From NCBI GenBank assembly GCA_002449585.1, contig DJXD01000060.1, positions 1-37,087 on the forward strand: a stretch of DNA of 37,087 bases, read 5' to 3'. The translations under genes and the position numbers were made by a program. The DNA comes from Ruminococcus sp. UBA7013 (GTDB taxonomy: Bacteria; Bacillota; Clostridia; Oscillospirales; Ruminococcaceae). Shown here piece by piece: positions 31,160-37,087 of this stretch; position 1 is the first letter of the stretch; the number at the start of each line of letters is the position of its first letter. The notes beneath the pieces were generated by a model. The model did no database searches and had not been told where the DNA came from. It saw only the letters and a program-made list of their open reading frames with translations.

Positions 31160-32671
31160 ATGAAAAAATTTTGGATTTCTGTTCTGATGTCAGTAAGCAT
31201 CATGTTCTCTCAAATCCAGTGGAATGTAAAGGCTGAGAATGATACTCAGCCTTTACAAGTTTATTTCACAGAAGATGGCAGAAACATGAAACTGTTTTTT
31301 TCAGAACATATTGATGGCGATGCATCCGTTGTGATTGCCAATGAAACATTTACCCCGGAAGTCAAAAATACAGGTGTCGAAATCCGCACAACATTTCTGA
31401 TTGATAATTCTACTTCTATGCCCTCTTCCCTCCGTGGAAGCCTGAAAGATGCTATCATCAGCTATACAAAAAAAATGTCTTCTTCTGAAAGCGTCCAGAT
31501 TGCAAAATTTGATGAAAAAACGGATTTTCTCACAGGCGGCTATATCAGAAACAGTGAAGCTGTGGCAAATTGTATTTCTACAATTGATTACAAAGGCGGC
31601 GCAAGTCTGGTTTATGATGCCGTCATGTCAACCATTAATGCAATTGACACTACAAAAGATGCCTATTACAGAACCATTCTGATCACTGACGGTGCGGATA
31701 CGGTCGGAACAACTACATTTGATTTTCTCCGCAGTGAAATCAGCGGAAACAGCCGTTATCACATTGATGTTGTACAAGTAAATGGAAAAGATGATAAACA
31801 AGATGCAAATTTAACTTCGCTTGCAAGTCTTGGCTCTAATACATATATGCTATATAAAGACAAAAAAGATGATTTCTCTTCCCTGAAGCCCGGCACAATT
31901 TCAATGTTAAATACTAAGCTGAATAATGCTGTTACCACAGGAGAATTAAAAGGTGTCACTGTCAAGAATGGGGATATTAATATTAATATTGGCTCTCTGC
32001 TGTTTCCACAGGCAGAAATTGAAGAACCTACTACAGAGCCAGAAACAGAACCGGAGACAGAACCCCCAACAGAACCAGAGACAGAGCCGGAAACAGAACC
32101 TGAAACAGAAGCTCCGCCTGAGCCTGAACCTTCTCCCAATTCTGCGACAATCATCCTGATTATTATCCTTGTCCTGGCAGCTGCCGGCGGCACAGTTTTC
32201 TTGATTTTCTATCTCAAAAAGAAAAATACTTATCTATTCTGCATGATCGAGTCAGAAGTGCAGAAAGCTGATACCCAGGATCAAGAACAAGTTGGCCTGC
32301 AATATTGGGAATTTCGGACAGATAAAGAGTTCCGTGTTGGACGAATGCGGAAACCGCTGGATGATTCTAATCAGCCTTTGCCGGAAAATGATTTTGCTAT
32401 TTGTGAAAATGCCACTCAGCAAGATCTAAACAGTATCGGCAGAAATGCTTTTTCTTTGTTTTATGACGAGCATCAAAAAAATCTGATGATTCGCAATATT
32501 GCAAAAGGAGCTGTTTTTGATATTGTCCATGATCAGAGACAGCAGACACTTTCCCCTAATCAATCTTCTGTACTCAAAGAAGGGGATGAGATTCTCATCG
32601 GCAATTATACCACAGTTGCAATTCATAAATATAGCATAGAAGAAAGAGTTGTCAAAAAATCTAAATCATAG
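31160..32671 (+). CDS. Membrane protein: VWA domain outside, FHA-like domain inside
   Basis: A 503-residue protein. Signal peptide (1-24, cut after VKA), a VWA domain (about 70-260) with intact MIDAS residues D82, S84, S86 in DNSTSMP and ITDGAD later, a Thr-Glu-Pro repeat linker (about 292-327), one membrane helix (about 330-354), and a cytoplasmic C-terminus with an FHA-like fold (FRVGRM, ENDFAI, LKEGDEILIGNY). The FHA key residues are not all clear, so it may be degenerate. T7SSb systems normally carry FHA domains on EssC; here EssC lacks them and this neighbour may supply one. ATG 31160 starts a good signal peptide, four bases after the Pro-rich gene. Confidence 0.85.
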   Translation: MKKFWISVLMSVSIMFSQIQWNVKAENDTQPLQVYFTEDGRNMKLFFSEHIDGDASVVIANETFTPEVKNTGVEIRTTFLIDNSTSMPSSLRGSLKDAIISYTKKMSSSESVQIAKFDEKTDFLTGGYIRNSEAVANCISTIDYKGGASLVYDAVMSTINAIDTTKDAYYRTILITDGADTVGTTTFDFLRSEISGNSRYHIDVVQVNGKDDKQDANLTSLASLGSNTYMLYKDKKDDFSSLKPGTISMLNTKLNNAVTTGELKGVTVKNGDININIGSLLFPQAEIEEPTTEPETEPETEPPTEPETEPETEPETEAPPEPEPSPNSATIILIIILVLAAAGGTVFLIFYLKKKNTYLFCMIESEVQKADTQDQEQVGLQYWEFRTDKEFRVGRMRKPLDDSNQPLPENDFAICENATQQDLNSIGRNAFSLFYDEHQKNLMIRNIAKGAVFDIVHDQRQQTLSPNQSSVLKEGDEILIGNYTTVAIHKYSIEERVVKKSKS

Positions 32672-32685
32672 AAACAGGTGATTGT

Positions 32686-35600
32686 TTGGAAAGCAATAAG
32701 CTTATGATCGGTGTACAGTTTACTAGTATTGTCGGAGATATATCAAATCAGAAAAAAGTATCTAAACATATTGAACTGATCGTTTTAAGAGATACCACAC
32801 TGAAACAGCTTCTTGATGGCATTCGTTATGGACTGGAAAAAAAAGATACTGATCCCATCTATCATTATTGCAATGAAATCTTCAAACAATGTATGACACA
32901 GATGGATGGCAATCGTTTTCGATGTATGACCCTCACTTCCTACAATCAGGCTGTGAAGGTCAGGACAATTGAAAAAAACGGAATCATACAGGTTTCTCTC
33001 ACAACGGATGATTTACAGAAATCTATTGAAGAAATCGGCTTTATTTCCTCTACTAGAATCGTTTTTGATACAGGTGGAAATTATGCCTCTGCTGAATTAA
33101 CTACATCATCTTCTATCATTCCAGCATTTAATTCTGAATATCAGAAAGAAAAAATTTTCCCAGAATATAACATCAGCAGCCGTCAGCTGGATAAATTTGA
33201 CGATACCCCTGTAGAAATCATTCCCCCCTCAGAGATGCCACAGGAACAGGAACAGAATTTATTTTTCACTATTCTGCCAACTCTCATGATGGTGGGTACA
33301 ATGATTCTTGTTCGTGGTGTGATCATGAATAATGGCTCTGGTACGTCTATGATCATTCTCAGCGTTTCCATGTCTGTGATTACTCTGTTTACCTCTATTC
33401 TTACTTATTTCAGACAGAAAAAACAGTATAAAACCCGATTGAAAACATGGCGTGAACAATATGAAGCTTATATTAACAAAGTAATTGCAAATATCAAGAT
33501 TCGGAAAAATGAAGATGTTTCAAAATTAAATGGATTATATCCTGATGTCAATCAGCGGCTGAATGATGAAAATCTGACACAAAATATCAAAAGCATCTGC
33601 AAAGATATTTTCAGCCGTTCCTGTGCAGACAGAGATTTTCTGACTGTCCGGCTTGGAAATTCCAATCAAGTCAAAAACATGTTTGAAATCAAGGGCGGAG
33701 AAAAAGATGCTGTATTTTCCCCTGCAAATTTTTTGCTGGAAGATGATCAAGTTACCATTTTACTCCCTGGCGATGATAATTATTTGCAGATAGATGACAA
33801 GCATTTTTATCTGAGCAATCTTCCTGGATATATTGCAAAAACTTATCAATATATGGAAAATGCGCCGCTTCTGTTTTCGCTCAAAAATTGTGGTGCGCTC
33901 GGAATTGTTGCGCCTGATCAAAATTTCTTATTCTATCTCACAGAGCGAATTATTTTTGATCTTTGTTTTCATCATGCTCCAGAAGATCTGCAATTCATCA
34001 TCCTGTTTCCACCTTCTAAAAATTGGGATAAACAAGAATCTTATGTCAAAAATTATAAATTTCTGCCCCATTTCCATGGCTTTCTGTCCAACAGAGCTCA
34101 GTTTGTATTTGATTCTGAAAGCGCAAATGCTGTATTTGGCATTATGCTCAATATCATGGCAGAACGAAATGAAAGTAATTCCCGCAGTCTCCCTCATATT
34201 ATCATGATTCTTTATGAAGAATATGGCATCAAAGAACATGCGCTTGCCCAATATCTGCCCCAAGTGCCGGAAGAAGATCAGCCTTTTGTAAATACAACCG
34301 GTGTCACATTCATTTTTCCAAAACAGTATACAGAACATCTCCCCAAATATTGCAATTACATCATCTCCAAAATGAATGACAGGCCTGCCAAACTGATCCC
34401 CCGTGAAAATGCCAGCGAAGAAAAAGAATTCCGTTTTCATATTATAGAACCTAAAAAATGGGGACAAGATCTTTATGATTCTTATAAAATCCTCTCCGCT
34501 CTTTGCTACTCACAAATCTCTCAGAATGGTAAAGTGCCCTCTAATGTCAGCTTGTTTGATTTATATCACCTCCAGAAAGATCATATCAATATCGCCTCTT
34601 TCTGGGATAATGAAGACGGCAAACGTCCCTATGATATTACAGAATCCCTAAGCGTTCCCATCGGATTCTCTGACAGCGGTGTGACTACCCTCGATCTTCA
34701 TGAAAAATATGACGGCCCTCATATGCTAATCGCTGGAACAACTGGTTCAGGTAAGTCTGAAACTGTGATTTCTTATCTTCTCGGCCTTTGCCTTTGCTAT
34801 CGTCCCGATGAAATCAATCTGATGCTTGTGGATATGAAAGGCGGCGGCTTTATCAAAAGAATCGGCACGCTTCCCCATGTTGTCGGCTCGGTTACTGATG
34901 TTGATGGCGATGAAAACGGAACAGGCGCAGTTTATATGCTCAAACGCTTCTTAGATGCTCTTAGCTCTGAAATCCGCAGACGAAAAATTTTATTCAATTC
35001 TATGCATGTTGACAGCATTACCGGCTATATTAAAGCCTGCCGTGATATTGATTCTCATATCAATGCCCTGAAACAACAGCTTAAAAAAGAAAAAACAGAG
35101 CTTACCCCTCAAGAAGAACAGGAAATCCGCAATCAAGCCCAAAAAGAACCGCTCTCTCATCTCATTCTTGTCGTAGATGAATTTACAGAACTGAAACGCT
35201 TTTCTACAGAAAATGATGATATTGATTTCATCGGCGAAATCACAACCATTGCCCGTGTCGGCAGAAGCTTGGGCTTTCATATCATCTTGATCTCCCAAAA
35301 TATTGAAGGCGCAATTACAGATGATATCCGTGTTAATTCTAAATCTCGCCTTTGCCTGAAAGTAGCCACCCGACAAGCTTCTAAAGAAATGATTGGTAAT
35401 GATCTGGCCGCAAGCCCTACTATGCCCGGTAATGGCAGAGCTTACCTGCTTGTCGGTACAGGTTCTAAATTTGAATACTTCCAGTCTGCCTATTCCGGCG
35501 CAGATGTGGAGGAAAATCTCGAAGCACCTGTTGAATTTGTAGAAGCCAGCAAAAGCGGCGCATATACGATTTTCTATCGCTCTGAAAAAGATAATCAGGA

Positions 35601-35832
35601 ACTCCGCCAGCGAAAAAAAGAACTCGATGCAGCTGGTTTGCTTGAAACACAATTAAATGCTGTCGTGGGCGCAATCAAAACACATTATAAAGAAAACATC
35701 AGCCGCTACATTCAGCCGCATATTGTCTTTCAAAAACCGCTTCCAGATCAGATGTATCTGAAAGATGGCAAAATCTATGAATTCCATGACGGAGCATATC
35801 AATTTATGAAGGAGGCGGATATGCATGAATAA
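32686..35832 (+). CDS. essC: Type VII secretion ATPase EssC, part 1 (D1 and D2)
   Basis: The motor of the secretion system, a membrane-bound FtsK/SpoIIIE ATPase of 1048 residues. The N-terminus (about 1-140) has no FHA domains but a beta-rich region (IELIVLRDTTLKQLLDGI) that may be ubiquitin/YukD-like. Two membrane helices follow (about 193-214 and 222-243). D1 (about 390-600) has no Walker A. D2 has Walker A GTTGSGKS (684-691), Walker B LILVVDEF (about 826-833) and the sensor stretch GFHIILISQN, so it should hydrolyse ATP. TTG start, with AGGTGA five bases upstream. It ends after D2 and the remaining domains are in the next, overlapping gene. EssB, EssA and EsaA are not in the window. Confidence 0.92.
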   Translation: MESNKLMIGVQFTSIVGDISNQKKVSKHIELIVLRDTTLKQLLDGIRYGLEKKDTDPIYHYCNEIFKQCMTQMDGNRFRCMTLTSYNQAVKVRTIEKNGIIQVSLTTDDLQKSIEEIGFISSTRIVFDTGGNYASAELTTSSSIIPAFNSEYQKEKIFPEYNISSRQLDKFDDTPVEIIPPSEMPQEQEQNLFFTILPTLMMVGTMILVRGVIMNNGSGTSMIILSVSMSVITLFTSILTYFRQKKQYKTRLKTWREQYEAYINKVIANIKIRKNEDVSKLNGLYPDVNQRLNDENLTQNIKSICKDIFSRSCADRDFLTVRLGNSNQVKNMFEIKGGEKDAVFSPANFLLEDDQVTILLPGDDNYLQIDDKHFYLSNLPGYIAKTYQYMENAPLLFSLKNCGALGIVAPDQNFLFYLTERIIFDLCFHHAPEDLQFIILFPPSKNWDKQESYVKNYKFLPHFHGFLSNRAQFVFDSESANAVFGIMLNIMAERNESNSRSLPHIIMILYEEYGIKEHALAQYLPQVPEEDQPFVNTTGVTFIFPKQYTEHLPKYCNYIISKMNDRPAKLIPRENASEEKEFRFHIIEPKKWGQDLYDSYKILSALCYSQISQNGKVPSNVSLFDLYHLQKDHINIASFWDNEDGKRPYDITESLSVPIGFSDSGVTTLDLHEKYDGPHMLIAGTTGSGKSETVISYLLGLCLCYRPDEINLMLVDMKGGGFIKRIGTLPHVVGSVTDVDGDENGTGAVYMLKRFLDALSSEIRRRKILFNSMHVDSITGYIKACRDIDSHINALKQQLKKEKTELTPQEEQEIRNQAQKEPLSHLILVVDEFTELKRFSTENDDIDFIGEITTIARVGRSLGFHIILISQNIEGAITDDIRVNSKSRLCLKVATRQASKEMIGNDLAASPTMPGNGRAYLLVGTGSKFEYFQSAYSGADVEENLEAPVEFVEASKSGAYTIFYRSEKDNQELRQRKKELDAAGLLETQLNAVVGAIKTHYKENISRYIQPHIVFQKPLPDQMYLKDGKIYEFHDGAYQFMKEADMHE

Positions 35833-37087
35833 TGCGCTCGCTATGGGCATTTATGATGATCTGGATCAGCAAACCCAGCCTTTGCTGACAATCAATCTCC
35901 TGAAAGATAATGTCATCATTTTCGGCAATCATATGAGCGGCAAAACAACATTCTTAAAAACGCTGCTCGTCAGACTGCATGAAACAGCCGTCCGCCCCTG
36001 TGAAATCTATGTTGCCGATTTCGGCGGAAATCTCGGCGATTACGCAGATATGAACATGATGGCTGCCTGCTTTAATAGTGCAAATGAGGAAAATATCCGG
36101 CGGATCTTCAAAACACTCGAAAGCAAAATTGAAAAAAATAGCAAAATTTTGAAATCTAGTCAATTCACAGAAGTTTATTTCTCTGATGCAGAAATTAAAC
36201 CTATGCATTTGATATTAATTATAGATAATGTCAACTCTTTTCTTACTGACGAACGCTATGAATCCTATCAGGAAACATTGCTGAAACTATGCCGGGATGG
36301 ATTATCAAAAGGCTTGACCGTGATCTTTTCCGCAACAGATACGGCCAATGGATTGAGCCGCTATCTTACAAATTTTGGCCAGAAAATTGCCTTTGATCTT
36401 TCCCCAGATAAATATATGGAAGTGTTTGGCTTTCGTATCATGAAACCTATGAAAAAACCCGGCCGAGGTGTTGCCAATGTCGCCGGAAAAGTCAGGGAAT
36501 TTCAATGCTTTCTACCGTTCGGCAATGAAAAAAAAGATCTGCCAGAATTTCTGCATACACATCAGGATGAATCACTAAAAGCAGAAAAACTCTGCGGCTT
36601 TGATCAGGAATTAACACAGGAAAATCTTGTGGATTATATCGGCTGTCCGCTTCCTGAAGAATCCCATGATATTATTACTGTTGGTCTTGATTACTATCAT
36701 CATTTTCCCGTTTCGATTCATCTCAAAGAAATACATTCCATTGCGATCTATGGCAAAAAGAAATTTGGAAAAACCAATCTTTTGAAACTCCTTGTTTCCG
36801 AAATCCATAAAAAACACCCGAATTATCGTTTTATTCTGTTTGATGATGGACGGAAACAGCTGGATGAAATCGAAATCACAGAAGATAATGATGAAAAATC
36901 AGAATCATCTGATTTTCATCAGGAAGAAATCAATCCGATTCCAACGCCTGCTTCTGACCCTGATCCCGTTCCACCATCTCCGGAAGTTGATGCACTTCCG
37001 CCACCCCTCGGATCTAATCCAATTCCGCCACCTCCGGAATCTGATCCCATTCCGCCACTTCTGGGATCTAATCCCATTCCATCCCTT
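35825..37087 (+). CDS. Type VII secretion ATPase EssC, part 2 (partial at window end)
   Basis: The frame is open to the end of the window (421 codons seen). It starts MNNALAMGIYDDLDQQTQPL, which matches the start of the third ATPase region of EssC. Walker-like motifs are GNHMSGKTT (about 36-44) with LILIIDN, and later YGKKKFGKTNLL, which opens a fourth P-loop region. Soon after that comes an acidic and Pro-rich repeat stretch (36968 to end), which is out of place in an ATPase. It overlaps part 1 by eight bases (ATGAATAA) with GGAGG upstream, so both parts are likely made in equal amounts and assemble. A split EssC is unusual; a sequencing frameshift is unlikely, as stop and start are both well formed. 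Confidence 0.85.
   Translation, partial: MNNALAMGIYDDLDQQTQPLLTINLLKDNVIIFGNHMSGKTTFLKTLLVRLHETAVRPCEIYVADFGGNLGDYADMNMMAACFNSANEENIRRIFKTLESKIEKNSKILKSSQFTEVYFSDAEIKPMHLILIIDNVNSFLTDERYESYQETLLKLCRDGLSKGLTVIFSATDTANGLSRYLTNFGQKIAFDLSPDKYMEVFGFRIMKPMKKPGRGVANVAGKVREFQCFLPFGNEKKDLPEFLHTHQDESLKAEKLCGFDQELTQENLVDYIGCPLPEESHDIITVGLDYYHHFPVSIHLKEIHSIAIYGKKKFGKTNLLKLLVSEIHKKHPNYRFILFDDGRKQLDEIEITEDNDEKSESSDFHQEEINPIPTPASDPDPVPPSPEVDALPPPLGSNPIPPPPESDPIPPLLGSNPIPSL
36968..37087 (+). repeat. 27-base tandem repeat coding for Pro-rich 9-residue units
   Basis: Units begin at 36968, 36995, 37022, 37049 and 37076 (cut by the edge) and encode VPPSPEVDA, LPPPLGSNP, IPPPPESDP, IPPLLGSNP and so on. Alternate units are most alike (GSNP and ESDP), so the true period may be 54 bases. 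The array probably continues beyond the window. Confidence 0.8.

Noticed and set aside
31759..32193. Gly/Ser/Val repeat protein opposite the VWA gene
   Set aside because: The repeat is the complement of the Thr-Glu-Pro linker codons, not a real gene.
34990..35652. 220-codon open frame opposite EssC
   Set aside because: A shadow of the conserved D2 ATPase region; Cys- and Phe-rich composition is typical of an antisense frame.

Overview
The window looks like chromosomal DNA of a low-GC Gram-positive gut-type clostridium, most likely a Ruminococcus-like Oscillospiraceae member. The grounds are AT-rich codon use, strong AGGAGG ribosome sites, occasional TTG/GTG starts, Thr-Glu-Pro linkers on surface proteins, and a Firmicutes-type (T7SSb) secretion locus. 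The genus is inference; nothing in the window proves it.

Region 1 (1-8455, + strand) is an array of eight tandem genes for 55-72 residue peptides, followed by an export operon. Each peptide has a short basic leader that ends in Asn-Gly/Ala-Gly at residues 13-15. Five of the eight then carry an exact classical C2H2 zinc-finger spacing (C-X2-C-X12-H-X4-H), and three carry altered versions. Tails are variable and rich in Trp and Tyr. The spacers between the genes are related repeats with conserved RNA stem-loops. A terminator-like hairpin separates the array from a C39 peptidase ABC exporter, which has a His/Glu-rich extracellular loop, and from a MacA-like adaptor plus MacB-like ATPase and permease. 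No modification enzyme is present. I know of no described system of exported zinc-finger microproteins, and this is the most unusual part of the window.

Region 2 (8459-11311, - strand) holds a 3' remnant of an MmeI-type restriction-modification gene, then an operon read leftward: mtnN, a small membrane protein, and a DUF6678-like protein. Region 3 (11399-15750, + strand) holds an ArsB/SLC13-like permease, a lipid-anchored barnase-like RNase with its barstar, and panBCD for pantothenate synthesis.

Region 4 (15749-19525, - strand) is a surface O-acylation operon: an AlgI-type MBOAT acyltransferase and two membrane-anchored SGNH hydrolases. Both hydrolases end in a DUF2829/Tad2-like domain, a combination I do not recognise from described proteins. 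A GGDEF protein with three PAS-like repeats follows on the + strand (19585-21399), with an unusual hairpin between its ribosome site and start codon.

Region 5 (21452-37087, + strand, open at the right edge) is a type VII secretion locus. Two paralogous effector modules (helical partner, LXG-like effector with different C-terminus, TPR protein; the second also has DUF4176) are followed by three WXG100-size proteins, a Pro-rich protein, a VWA-TM-FHA-like membrane protein and an EssC ATPase split into two overlapping genes. The EssC lacks N-terminal FHA domains, and the VWA protein may supply one. No tRNA, rRNA, CRISPR array or insertion sequence was seen, and no stretch over 300 bases lacks a gene or array element.
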